From: Streptomyces sp. NBC_01260
Lineage (GTDB): Bacteria; Actinomycetota; Actinomycetes; Streptomycetales; Streptomycetaceae
NCBI RefSeq assembly: GCF_036226405.1
Contig: NZ_CP108464.1
Location: 8,804,001 to 8,868,000, forward strand
Direction: 5' to 3'
DNA: 64,000 nt
The notes beneath the pieces were generated by a model. That model was not told the origin of the DNA. It searched no databases and worked only from the letters and a program-made list of their open reading frames with translations. Below, in pieces: positions 1 through 7,878 of this stretch. The stretch's first letter is position 1; the number at the start of each line of letters is the position of its first letter. The position numbers were made by a program, and so were the translations under genes.

Positions 1-636
1 CGTGAGGTCGGAGAAGATCCAGCTCAACGCCTCCGGCGTGTAGGCGAGCCCGGCGTGGAGACGTGACTGGCCGTACAAGTCCCGGTCGCTCAGCTCCGAG
101 CCCATCGCACCGGCCGCGAAGCAGGTGAGGCCGAGGTGACCGCCCGGTGCCAGGGCCCGGTCGAGCAGCGCGCGGTAGCTGATGCGCCGGTGCGGCGGCA
201 GATGATGGAAGCAGCCGGAATCGTAGATCAGGTCGTACGGTCGGCCGGGCTCGGCAGCGAGCAGGTCGAAGGCGTCACCGCAACGGAATCGGACCTCGGC
301 ACCCGCCTCCGCGGCCCGGCTCTCGGCCCAGGCGACCGCGGCCGGTGACAGGTCGATGGCGTCCACTTCGAATCCCATGGACGCCAGGTAGAGGGCGTTG
401 CGGCCTGGACCGCAGCCCAGATCGAGTGCCCTGCCCGGCTTGATCAGACCCCGCTCGACCAAGGAAGCCAGGTTCTCATCAGGCTTCGACACGAAGAACG
501 GCACGGGCTTCGAACGGTCGGCGTAGAAGTCGTCCCACCAGGAGGCCCCGGCCGTCGTCCAGCGGTCCGCCTCCGGCACGAACAGGCCGTCGAGCAGCTT
601 CATTACGTCGTCCACGGTCCGTATGCTCCGGTCCAT
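1..636 (-). CDS. Class I SAM-dependent methyltransferase (partial)
   Basis: The reading frame runs open off the left edge of the window, so the C-terminus is missing; 212 codons are visible. The start is the ATG at 636, chosen because an AAGGAG lies 8 bases upstream; an in-frame internal ATG at 603 is less well supported. The protein contains the SAM-binding glycine motif DLGCGPGRNALYLA and an acidic residue after the second strand (VDAIDLSP), followed by YDLIYDSGCFHHLPP, as in Methyltransf_25/11-type small-molecule methyltransferases. It is predicted to be cytoplasmic. The substrate cannot be inferred. No operon partner is visible in the window, and it stands apart from the downstream minus-strand gene. 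Confidence 0.85.
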   Translation of the reverse strand, partial: MDRSIRTVDDVMKLLDGLFVPEADRWTTAGASWWDDFYADRSKPVPFFVSKPDENLASLVERGLIKPGRALDLGCGPGRNALYLASMGFEVDAIDLSPAAVAWAESRAAEAGAEVRFRCGDAFDLLAAEPGRPYDLIYDSGCFHHLPPHRRISYRALLDRALAPGGHLGLTCFAAGAMGSELSDRDLYGQSRLHAGLAYTPEALSWIFSDLT

Positions 637-877
637 CCGGATCTCCTTTCCCGATACCGAAACGATAGGTTCGAACAGGACGAAAGGCCAGGTCAGGTGG
701 ATTCTCGCGGACCTGCTCGCGGGTTCCTGGGAGGCCCGTGCGCGGCCCGGTGGGCAGCTTCGCGCGCCCGGGGTGAACGGCCCCCCGAGGGCCCGCCGCG
801 TGGCGCCACGGACCCGTTCCCGCTGTCGCCGTGCCCGGGATTCAGACCTGATTCCGAGCCATCGGCCTGACCGGGAA

Positions 878-1393
878 TCAGGCGCCGAATCCCCGTGCGG
901 TGAAGCCCGCGCGGGCCGCGAGCGCGGTCAGCTCCTTCATCCGCGTGGCTCGCAGGCACACCACCGGGTAGCAGTCCGAGTCGATGTCGAGGACGGCAAG
1001 CGCCGCACCGACGTCGCGGTAGTGCCGACCGCAGGCCTCCAGGAACTCGTGGGTCGGCAGCAGCATGTCGTCCGCCCCGACCAGCACCCAGGGATCCACC
1101 GACGGCTGGGACGCGAGCCCCCGAAGCTGGGACCGGATCTCATCGGAGTCCTCCTTCCAGTCCAGCTCCGCCAGCAGCCGGTGCTTGGCGAGCGCGTCGA
1201 CGAGCGCTATCCAGGCGAGGTCGGGCAGGGGCTCATCGATACCCCGGTCCTCCAACGCGGCGGCATGGTCGCGCACGTATCCCGCGGGGTCGTCGTGAGC
1301 GTGCAGTGCCCGCGCGGCGACAGCCTCATGGGCCGGAGCGAGCAGTGCCGCGACAGCGGCCAGGGACCTACGGGCTTCGTCGGAACCGGACAT
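878..1393 (-). CDS. Conserved small protein, DUF6630-like
   Basis: This 171-residue protein starts at ATG 1393, preceded by GAAGGAG; a longer frame extends to 1492 but lacks a comparable ribosome site. It is acidic, soluble and rich in alpha-helix-forming residues. It contains a WVLVGADDMLLPTHEF segment and ends with a CYPVVCLRA strand. The overall pattern resembles the DUF6630 family found widely in Streptomyces, whose function is unknown. There is no signal peptide or membrane segment, and no catalytic motif is obvious. It lies alone on the minus strand, between the methyltransferase and a decayed region. The family assignment is from memory of the pattern and is tentative. Confidence 0.6.
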   Translation of the reverse strand: MSGSDEARRSLAAVAALLAPAHEAVAARALHAHDDPAGYVRDHAAALEDRGIDEPLPDLAWIALVDALAKHRLLAELDWKEDSDEIRSQLRGLASQPSVDPWVLVGADDMLLPTHEFLEACGRHYRDVGAALAVLDIDSDCYPVVCLRATRMKELTALAARAGFTARGFGA

Positions 1394-1560
1394 GAGTTGC
1401 GCTCCTTCGGCAGCCGCGCGGCTGCGTCCGACAGGTGATGCGGACACCCGGTCCGGCGCCCCTGTAAAAACCCTGCCACAGGGGTACGACAACGAGGCCT
1501 GCGGACGGGCGGGGCACGGGCCGCAGGCGCGGCCTCGGGCGCCGTATCAGCCGTCGAGGA

Positions 1561-1593
1561 GTACCCGAGCGACTTATCGGATGAGCAGTGGTC
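1561..1593 (+). repeat. Left copy of 33-bp inverted repeat (IS5-type transposase scrap)
   Basis: This 33-base stretch recurs in inverted orientation at 2944-2976 with one mismatch. Read on the + strand it encodes YPSDLSDEQWS, the N-terminal signature of IS5-type Streptomyces transposases. The similarity ends abruptly after the repeat, so only a scrap of the transposase gene remains here. Confidence 0.75.
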
Positions 1594-1596
1594 CTG

Positions 1597-1772
1597 GCCG
1601 GGCCGAAGATCCCGTCCGGGGTGTTGTTCACGCCGGCCGGGCAGCGGCCGCGGATCTTCTCCGGATCGACCACCGGCGGGAGCTGCCCGGGCCGCTTGCC
1701 GTCGTAGCCGGCGGCCTTGACCGTACGGACGAAGTGGTCGGCCTGAGCGGAACCGGAGCCGTTGAAGTGGCA
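1597..1772 (-). pseudogene. Fragment of GH25-type lysozyme
   Basis: Read on the minus strand, about 58 codons give a segment containing GSGSAQADHFVRTVKAAGY followed by LPPVVDPE. This resembles the middle of actinomycete GH25 (Chalaropsis-type) muramidases, in which a stretch reading AQADHF precedes the catalytic acidic strand LPPVVDxE. There is no start codon or N-terminal domain, and the downstream end abuts the transposase scrap at 1561-1593, so this is a remnant. Assignment rests on motif pattern only. Confidence 0.45.
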
Positions 1773-1784
1773 CGGCGCGACCGT

Positions 1785-2468
1785 TCAGGGCCGACTCCAG
1801 TCGCCCAAGACGGTCGGGTGCGCCCAGTGCAACATCGTCACGGCGTGCATCAGGCGCGTGTCCGGCCAATTACTCACGACTTGGTATCTGCCCTCGTCGA
1901 AGTGCATCACCTCGTGGCCGTCAAGCCGCCACCGAGTCGTCAACGGCATCCGTGGGAACTCGCCCCCGAGCGGAATCAACACCAGCATCACTGCCCATAC
2001 CGGCGAGAACAGCCACCACAGGAACCAGCCGGCCAAGTGCCCCTTGAGACCACGCAGCACCGGCCCGTGGCTCACCTCGACCCGCCACGACGTGCGGGCG
2101 AGGCGGAAGATACTTCCCCGCCGACGTGTCACCCGCGCCAACAACTCGCCTTGAGAACCGAGCACGCGATACACAGCCGTGCCGGAACCGGTCGACTCGG
2201 TCTCGATCACCATCACCCATGTCTGACGTTGCGCGTCCCCCCACAGCGTCAGATGCCGCCAGTCCTTGTCCTGTGTCTTCTTGTCCCGCTTGACGTCGTC
2301 GACGAACAACTCGTACTCGGGCACCTGCGCAGACGCATCCCCACCAGGCCTCGACGACAGCAACGGCCCCGCCCACGTCCCGGCCGGCTGTTCTTTCAAC
2401 GTCCGCTCGTCGAAATGCATCCGGACATTGAGCCTGGTCCCCGCCGCTATACCCGTCACGCATGTCAT
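1785..2468 (-). CDS. Hypothetical protein with a tryptophan-rich membrane hairpin
   Basis: About 227 residues from ATG 2468; the frame stays open to 2606 but the upstream part looks non-coding. The N-terminal half is hydrophilic and beta-rich, with repeated aromatic and acidic residues (TWVMVIETE, AVYRVLGSQGELLARVTRR). A hydrophobic double segment at about residues 145-175 (GWFLWWLFSPVWAVMLVLIP) would span or insert in the membrane. The C-terminal tail contains LDGHEVMHFDEGRYQVVSNW. I do not recognise the family; the tail resembles small Streptomyces proteins of unknown function. It sits between inverted transposase scraps at 1561-1593 and 2944-2976, so it may have moved with them. Confidence 0.55.
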   Translation of the reverse strand: MTCVTGIAAGTRLNVRMHFDERTLKEQPAGTWAGPLLSSRPGGDASAQVPEYELFVDDVKRDKKTQDKDWRHLTLWGDAQRQTWVMVIETESTGSGTAVYRVLGSQGELLARVTRRRGSIFRLARTSWRVEVSHGPVLRGLKGHLAGWFLWWLFSPVWAVMLVLIPLGGEFPRMPLTTRWRLDGHEVMHFDEGRYQVVSNWPDTRLMHAVTMLHWAHPTVLGDWSRP

Positions 2469-2639
2469 CCGGCCTCGTCCGATCGGCCGACCTGGCCAAC
2501 AAGGCGAATCGTACGACCCGCCCGGCGTCCCCGGAGTCAGGCCGCCCCGAGCAACTCGACCTGGCCCACCTGGCCCTGCCCGACCTGATCCCACCCACCC
2601 CACCACCGGCCGACTGGGCCCTTCCCGAGGCCCTCAGAG

Positions 2640-2817
2640 GGCGGTTCGCGACTTGACGTCCATTTTTCTTCCGGCAGATCGCGAGGTGTTCGAGGTGGGT
2701 CTCGGCCTCCCGCAGCCGGGCGTGCAGTTCGCCGATCTGGGTGCGGAGGCCGTCGGCCATGGCGCGCACAGCGTCCTCCGAGATGCCCAGCACGTTGAGC
2801 AGGGGCTGGACGTTCAC
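2640..2817 (-). CDS. Small helical ORF, probably truncated
   Basis: A GTG at 2817 opens a frame that begins with NVQPLLNVLGISEDAVRAM and continues into a heptad-like segment (LHARLREAETHLEHLAIC). This is a convincing short coiled-coil protein for about 50 residues. Beyond about 2650 the frame loses protein character. It overlaps the end of the adjacent transposase remnant. Similar short helical ORFs accompany Streptomyces insertion sequences, but I cannot name a function, and the gene may be truncated. Confidence 0.35.
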
Positions 2818-2825
2818 GCGGTCAC

Positions 2826-2993
2826 CGTCTGCGGGTCAGGACAGCTGGGGCTGTGAGGATCTCCCGCATCGCGTAGGCGCCCTGGTGGCCGCTGACCGAG
2901 CGGTGCCGGTCCTTCCACGCCGTGATCACCGGCTCGACCAAACGACCACTGCTCATCCGATAAGTCGCCCGGGTACGGCTTGCGTTCACTCAC
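2826..2993 (-). pseudogene. IS5-family transposase remnant, frameshifted
   Basis: From a GTG at 2993 the minus strand encodes VSERKPYPGDLSDEQWS, the usual N-terminus of IS5/IS112-type transposases. After TGGTCG the frame must shift by one base to continue with VEPVITAWKDRHRSVSG and HQGAYAMREI, the next conserved block of the same family. The DDE catalytic core is absent. The gene is therefore both frameshifted and truncated and cannot make an active transposase. Confidence 0.7.
2944..2976 (-). repeat. Right copy of 33-bp inverted repeat
   Basis: Reverse complement of 1561-1593 with a single mismatch (G for A at the eighth base). It lies inside the IS5-type transposase remnant. The pair frames about 1.35 kb that includes the hypothetical membrane protein gene. 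Confidence 0.75.
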
Positions 2994-3308
2994 CCGCCAC
3001 CCCAACCGAACACGGACCAACAGATTCCGCGCACACCCACACCCGCAGGCGACGACAGAATCACTCAAAGAGCAACGAACCGTCCTCTCGGATGTGCCCT
3101 GTCCTCCTCGAACCGGCGGGCCAGCGATGTGCGGTCGTCCATCGGTCGCGTTCCCCCCGTCGTCAGGTGTCCTGAGGCTGCCCCCCCGAATTCCTGCCGG
3201 TGTGACAGCGGACGAACCCGGCCCCGTGTACCGCGCGGGTCCTCGCCCCGCACACCTGTCGCACCGGCTGCCCGCCCGGGACGGCCGACCCGTCCCGGGC
3301 GGTCAGGC
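2994..3308. other. Non-coding stretch between transposase remnant and LLM gene
   Basis: No frame in this interval shows a credible start, ribosome site or recognisable motif on either strand. It probably contains decayed flank of the IS5-type element. I see no clear hairpin terminator for the minus-strand gene that ends at 3309. Confidence 0.4.
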
Positions 3309-4238
3309 TCAGACCCCGGCTGCTCGCGCTGCCTCGTACACCTCGGTCGACACGTCGATGAGCTCCATGGCGTCACGGGTGGTGCCCTGGAGGTCCAGCA
3401 TGATCTCCGGAACGCCCGTCGCGGCGTGGGCCACCAGATCCTCCACGATCTGCGCGACATTTCCGTGGAACGGCTGCCGGCCCTGGCCCTCCACCGGCTT
3501 GGCGCTGTACCGCGCGTTGGCACGGGCACAGACACCGACCGGCCGGTCACGCCCCCGCTCGGCGGCGACGTCCCGCACCCGCTGCCACTGCTCGGCCAGC
3601 TGCGACGCGCCCATGGCCACGGGCATCCAGCCGTCGGCCCGGTCGACCAGACGGCGAATGGCCCGGGGGCCGCTCGCCGGGAGGAAGACGGGGATGGGAC
3701 GAGCCGGTTTGGGCCCCACCTCGGACGGGGCGATCGTGGTCAGATCCCCCTTGTAGGAGACGGGGTCCGGCCCCCAGACGGCCGCGCACACGTCGAGCAG
3801 CTCGTCCAGGACCGCGCCGCGCTTCTCGAAGGGGGCGACGGCCGCGGCCGCGTACTCGTCCAGGGACCAGCCCGTTCCCAGCCCCGCGATCACCCGGCCA
3901 CCGCTGGCGACGTCCAGCGAGGCGAGCGACCGGGCCAGCTGGAAGGGGACATGGAGCGGCGCGACGAGAACGCTGGTCCCGAGCCGGGCGCGGTCGGTGG
4001 CCGCGGCGGCCAGGGTCAGGGTGACCAACGGGTCGGCGACGCTGCGGTAGTGCTCCGGCCAGGCCAGCCCCGGAACTCCGTACAGACCCTGGGTGGCGGG
4101 CTCGGGAAACAGAACCCGCTCGAACACCCACAGACTCTCGTACCCGACTGCTTCCGCGGCCCGTGCCACGTCGGCCACATCGCGGCCGAGGTCGTACTGC
4201 TTCATCTGCGGAAGGCCAAGACCGAGCGGGATCGGCAT
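3309..4238 (-). CDS. F420-dependent LLM-class oxidoreductase
   Basis: A 309-residue luciferase-like (LLM) flavin/F420 oxidoreductase. The N-terminal barrel strand GLGLPQMKQYDLGRDV, the GYESLWVFER segment, LGTSVLVAPLHVPFQLA and the diagnostic GRVIAGLGTGWSLDEY all fit the actinobacterial F420-dependent LLM subgroup of this length. ATG 4238 is preceded by GAGGGAG at good spacing. The enzyme is predicted to be cytoplasmic and to transfer hydride between F420H2 and an unidentified substrate. It lies downstream of the rhamnosidase gene on the same strand but is separated by 68 bases, so co-transcription is possible but not shown. Confidence 0.9.
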   Translation of the reverse strand: MPIPLGLGLPQMKQYDLGRDVADVARAAEAVGYESLWVFERVLFPEPATQGLYGVPGLAWPEHYRSVADPLVTLTLAAAATDRARLGTSVLVAPLHVPFQLARSLASLDVASGGRVIAGLGTGWSLDEYAAAAVAPFEKRGAVLDELLDVCAAVWGPDPVSYKGDLTTIAPSEVGPKPARPIPVFLPASGPRAIRRLVDRADGWMPVAMGASQLAEQWQRVRDVAAERGRDRPVGVCARANARYSAKPVEGQGRQPFHGNVAQIVEDLVAHAATGVPEIMLDLQGTTRDAMELIDVSTEVYEAARAAGV

Positions 4239-4306
4239 AGGTGTGTCTCCCTCTATGAGCTGTATGGGACAACTACTTTACGACCAGGCAGTGGTGACGA
4301 GACGTC

Positions 4307-7300
4307 CTACCCGGTGAAGCGGTGGTTTCCGGAGCCGACCCGGTACACCGCGCAGCCCTCCTCCTCGCGCAGGAACGTCGCGCGGGTGTGGGTGACCGAG
4401 GCCGGGGTGTCCGCGGGGACCCACACCTCGGCGGTCGTGTTGGGGGGCACGGTGCACCTCAGGTCGATGCCAGCGGAGCGCAGTTTCCACTGGGTGGAGA
4501 CGGGGCCGTAGACCGAGGCGAACGTGGCGCGGGCCGAGGTGACGTCGCCGCCCGGGCGAGGACGGATGACGATCTCACGGAAGCCGGGGCGGCCCGCCGA
4601 GATTCCGGCGATGTTGGTGTACATCCACTCGCCGACCGATCCGTAGGCGTAGTGGTTGAAGGAGTTCATGTCCGGGGTCTGGAAGCTGCCGTCGGGCTGG
4701 ATGGAGTCCCAGCGTTCCCACATGGTGGTGGAGCCCTTGTCGATCTGATAGCCCCAGCTGGGGAAGGAGCGCTGCTGGAGCAGGCGGTAGGCGATATCGG
4801 TGTGCCCGGTGTCGGTGAGGACCGGCAGCAGCCGGGGCGTTCCGAGGAAGCCGGTCGACAGATGCCAGTCCTTGGCCTCGATCAGCGCGACGAGCCGGTC
4901 GGCCGCCGCCTTCCTCAGTGCCTCCGGCAGCAGGTCCATCGACAGGGACAGGACATACGCCGTCTGCGTGTCGCCCTTCACCCTTCCCTCTGCGGTGACG
5001 TAGGCGGCCTGGAACGCCTTGCGTATGCGTGCGAAGAGATCGAGGTGGGGGGCGGGGTCCTTACCGAGTTCCGTGGCCGTCCGGGCCGCGAGATCGGCAC
5101 TGTGCGCGAAGTACGCGGTGGCGATGACGTCCTTCGGTGTCTCGTCGGAGACGTTCAGCCAGTCGCCGTACCCGCCGGCCGGCCGCAGCAGGCCGTCGCT
5201 GTTCTTCTCCAGGAACGTCAGCCAGGCCCGGATGGAGGGCCAGGCGTCCTTCAGGACCTGCCGGTCCCCGTACGCCTGGTACAGCGACCAGGGGACCGTG
5301 ACGCCCGCGTCACCCCAGCCGGCCGCGCCGTTGCCGACATTGCCGACGATGGGCGCCACGTCCGTGAAGGCGCCCTCGGCGGTCTGGGCGTCCCGCAGGT
5401 CCACGAGCCACTTGGTGAGGAAGCGGGCCGACTCCATCGCGTAGGCGGCGGTCGGCGCGAAGACGTTGATGTCGCCCGTCCACCCCAGACGCTCGTCGCG
5501 TGCGGGCGTGTCCGTCGGAATGGAGAGGAAGTTGCCCCGCTGACCCCACGTGATGTTGCTGTGCAGTCTGTTGAGCATCGGGACGTCGGTCTCGAACTCG
5601 AAGGTGAACGGGGCGGACGTGTGCATGACGCGGCCGGTCAGCGCACTGGCCGGGGGAGTGCCGGGGAGGCCGGTCACCTCGACGTAGCGAAATCCGTGAA
5701 ACGTGAAGCGCGGTTCGTACGTCTCGGCGCCGCCGCCCTTGAGGACGTAGGTGTCGGTTGCCGCGGCGCTGCGAAGATTCGCGGTGTAGATGGTGCCGTC
5801 GGGGTTGAGGACCTCGGCGTGCCTCAGACGCACCGTCGTACCCGCGTCGCCCGAGAGGCGCAGCCGCACCGAGCCGACCATGTTCTGGCCCAGGTCGAAG
5901 ACGAAGACGCCCGGCGCGGGCTCGGTCACCTTCCTGGCGGGAAGCTCCTTGGCCACCCGGACCGGGCCGTCCACCTGCGCGACGATCAGGCCGGGTGCGG
6001 CCTCGCCCGCGCCGCGCACCTCGGACCAGGTCCGGTCGTCGAAGCCGGGCGAGGTCCAGCCGGGGGTCTCCTTGCGCGCGTCGTACGTCTCTCCGCCGAG
6101 GAGATCAGCGGAGAGGATCGGCCCGGAGGCCGCCCGCCAGTCCGTGCCCGACGTGATGCGCCGACTCGTCCCGTCCGTGTACTCGATCTCCAACTGGGCC
6201 AGAAACGCCGGGCGTTCGCCGTACTGGTGCGGACCGAACATGCCGACATTGCCCGCATACCACCCCGGCGCCAGATACACACCGATGGCATTCGCGCCGG
6301 ACCGCAGGAGCGTGGTGACATCGTACGTCTGGTACTGGACGCGCTCGCGGTAGTCGGTCCAGCCGGGAGCGAGCTGATCGCGTCCCACGCGGCGGCCGTT
6401 GAGGCGGGCCTCGTACAGGCCGAGAGCCGTGGCGTACAGGCGCGCCCGTGCGACCTTCTTGCGCGGCAGCTCGAAGGCGTGCCGCAGCTGGTTGGCCGCG
6501 AACACCGCCGGAATGACCTTGCCCCATGGTCCGGCTCCCCACGCGGCGGCCTCCTTCGCGGCTGGCCAGCCGCTGTCGTCGAAGCCGGGTCCGCGCCAGT
6601 CACCGGCGGGCTCCTTGTCCGTCGACTTCCAGGAGGCGTCGGTGACGACGGTCTGTTCCCCGGATGCCGTGCGCAGGGTGAGTGCGGCGATCAGTCCGGC
6701 GGCTCCTTCGCTCGCGTTGGCCGCCGAAACCGCGAGGACGTTCCTTCCGGGACGCAGCTGCGCGAGGACGTCAACCACCGCAGGATGGCGCCAGCCCTCG
6801 TTGTCGGTCGCCAGGTCGGTATGCGCGGCCTCGGTGCCGTTCACGGAGACCGCGTACACGTTGTCCGCGCTGATGGCGAGGGTTGCCGCGGTGATCCCGT
6901 CCGCGACATCGATGGTGCGGCGGAACCAACGGGTGCCCTCCGGGGCGCTGTTGGCCGGTTCGCCCTCGGGGAACCAGATCCAGTGGCTGTTCTCCAGCGA
7001 CGGTGCGTCCGTGAGGGCCGGGGGAGCGGACACCCAGGTGGCGGACCACTGCGCGGGGTCCATGAGGCCGGTCTCCCACCACGAAGGCGCACTCCAGCCG
7101 GACTCGCCACCGGCCGTGTCCCACACCCGTACGGACCAGAAGTAGCGTGTCCGCGGCTTGAGCCGAGGTCCCGCGTAGGGGACGAGGACGGATTCGCCGG
7201 ACATCACCTTCCCGCTGTCCCAGACGTCCGGGTTCGACAGGCCTGGCGTACTGGAGGCGACCCGGATCCGATAGGCGCTCTGGTGCACGTTCGGCTCGTC

Positions 7301-7516
7301 CGAGGTGATCGGCCAGCTCAGCCGGGGGTGTTGCGTGTCGAGGCCCAGGGGGTGCTGAACGTACTCGACGGTGGGCGTGGTGACGCGTGGTGCACCGTGC
7401 CGGGTATGCGCCTGGGCGGGTGCCGGTACCGGTGTGGCCGTGGCCGGTGCGACTCCGGCTGCTACGGCGCCCACCGTGGCAGCAGCGCTCGTCAGGATGT
7501 TCCTCCTGCTGATCAA
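4307..7516 (-). CDS. Secreted alpha-L-rhamnosidase, GH78
   Basis: The protein is 1069 residues from a TTG start at 7516 with GAGGGG upstream. Residues 1-40 form a twin-arginine signal (SRRNIL, then an alanine-rich core), so it is exported folded by Tat. A fibronectin-like domain (about 45-150) is followed by carbohydrate-binding and rhamnosidase N-terminal beta domains (about 170-520), a jelly-roll segment, a six-hairpin catalytic barrel (about 640-990) and a C-terminal beta domain. The GH78 catalytic block reads TPARDERLGWTGD, with general acid Glu675; STTMWERWD supplies a second conserved acidic site. It removes terminal alpha-L-rhamnose from plant glycosides or pectic side chains. A perfect 14-bp palindrome 23 bases upstream suggests LacI-family control. 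Confidence 0.93.
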   Translation of the reverse strand: MISRRNILTSAAATVGAVAAGVAPATATPVPAPAQAHTRHGAPRVTTPTVEYVQHPLGLDTQHPRLSWPITSDEPNVHQSAYRIRVASSTPGLSNPDVWDSGKVMSGESVLVPYAGPRLKPRTRYFWSVRVWDTAGGESGWSAPSWWETGLMDPAQWSATWVSAPPALTDAPSLENSHWIWFPEGEPANSAPEGTRWFRRTIDVADGITAATLAISADNVYAVSVNGTEAAHTDLATDNEGWRHPAVVDVLAQLRPGRNVLAVSAANASEGAAGLIAALTLRTASGEQTVVTDASWKSTDKEPAGDWRGPGFDDSGWPAAKEAAAWGAGPWGKVIPAVFAANQLRHAFELPRKKVARARLYATALGLYEARLNGRRVGRDQLAPGWTDYRERVQYQTYDVTTLLRSGANAIGVYLAPGWYAGNVGMFGPHQYGERPAFLAQLEIEYTDGTSRRITSGTDWRAASGPILSADLLGGETYDARKETPGWTSPGFDDRTWSEVRGAGEAAPGLIVAQVDGPVRVAKELPARKVTEPAPGVFVFDLGQNMVGSVRLRLSGDAGTTVRLRHAEVLNPDGTIYTANLRSAAATDTYVLKGGGAETYEPRFTFHGFRYVEVTGLPGTPPASALTGRVMHTSAPFTFEFETDVPMLNRLHSNITWGQRGNFLSIPTDTPARDERLGWTGDINVFAPTAAYAMESARFLTKWLVDLRDAQTAEGAFTDVAPIVGNVGNGAAGWGDAGVTVPWSLYQAYGDRQVLKDAWPSIRAWLTFLEKNSDGLLRPAGGYGDWLNVSDETPKDVIATAYFAHSADLAARTATELGKDPAPHLDLFARIRKAFQAAYVTAEGRVKGDTQTAYVLSLSMDLLPEALRKAAADRLVALIEAKDWHLSTGFLGTPRLLPVLTDTGHTDIAYRLLQQRSFPSWGYQIDKGSTTMWERWDSIQPDGSFQTPDMNSFNHYAYGSVGEWMYTNIAGISAGRPGFREIVIRPRPGGDVTSARATFASVYGPVSTQWKLRSAGIDLRCTVPPNTTAEVWVPADTPASVTHTRATFLREEEGCAVYRVGSGNHRFTG

Positions 7517-7538
7517 TGCGGCCCCTCACATAGAAGTG

Positions 7539-7552
7539 ATGAATCGATTCAT
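7539..7552. promoter_or_regulatory. LacI-type operator, perfect palindrome
   Basis: ATGAATCGATTCAT is a perfect 14-bp palindrome with the central CG typical of LacI-family operators. It lies 23 bases upstream of the rhamnosidase TTG. Binding here would be expected to block transcription until the sugar signal is present. No lacI gene is in the window. Confidence 0.6.
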
Positions 7553-7679
7553 AGAGCGAACGTAGCTGAACGTAGAGGTGTGCGAAGTGGGGGTCAATGA
7601 GTGTGCAGGGAGTTTCTTGATGAGGTGTTGCCCGGGTGTATTTCCTTCATGTTCGCTGCGGTGCAAGCGAGTTGCTTGT

Positions 7680-7693
7680 TTGAACGGTTTCAA
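7680..7693. promoter_or_regulatory. Possible second LacI-like half-palindrome
   Basis: TTGAACGGTTTCAA has near-inverted arms (TTGAA/TTCAA) and lies about 130 bases upstream of the first palindrome. It could be an auxiliary operator for the rhamnosidase. The interval between 7553 and 7860 holds no gene. Confidence 0.35.
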
Positions 7694-7860
7694 TCGATCG
7701 GGGAGTGACAACGCGAACTTCTTCCGCGGGGCGCATCCGGTCGGCGAAGCGACCGCCGCCGGGCGAAGTGGCCGGTGAACCCGGTCGTGGAACGCTCCGG
7801 CGAAAGGTGCGTCCGGCCGGCCCGGCGGCCGCTTCGCGCCTCTGGCCCCGCACGGGTTTC

Positions 7861-7876
7861 TCTGACTAAAGTCAGA
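7861..7876. promoter_or_regulatory. MarR-type operator overlapping the start region
   Basis: TCTGACT-AA-AGTCAGA has perfect 7-bp inverted arms. It ends 2 bases before the ATG at 7879, where a ribosome site would normally be. This placement suggests autoregulation by the MarR domain of the gene that follows, and possibly a leaderless transcript. Confidence 0.6.
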
Positions 7877-7878
7877 GA

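Noticed and set aside
4322..7600. A 1092-codon open frame on the + strand opposite the rhamnosidase
   Set aside because: Antisense shadow of a high-GC gene. The minus-strand frame has a Tat signal and the GH78 catalytic motifs, while this one shows none.
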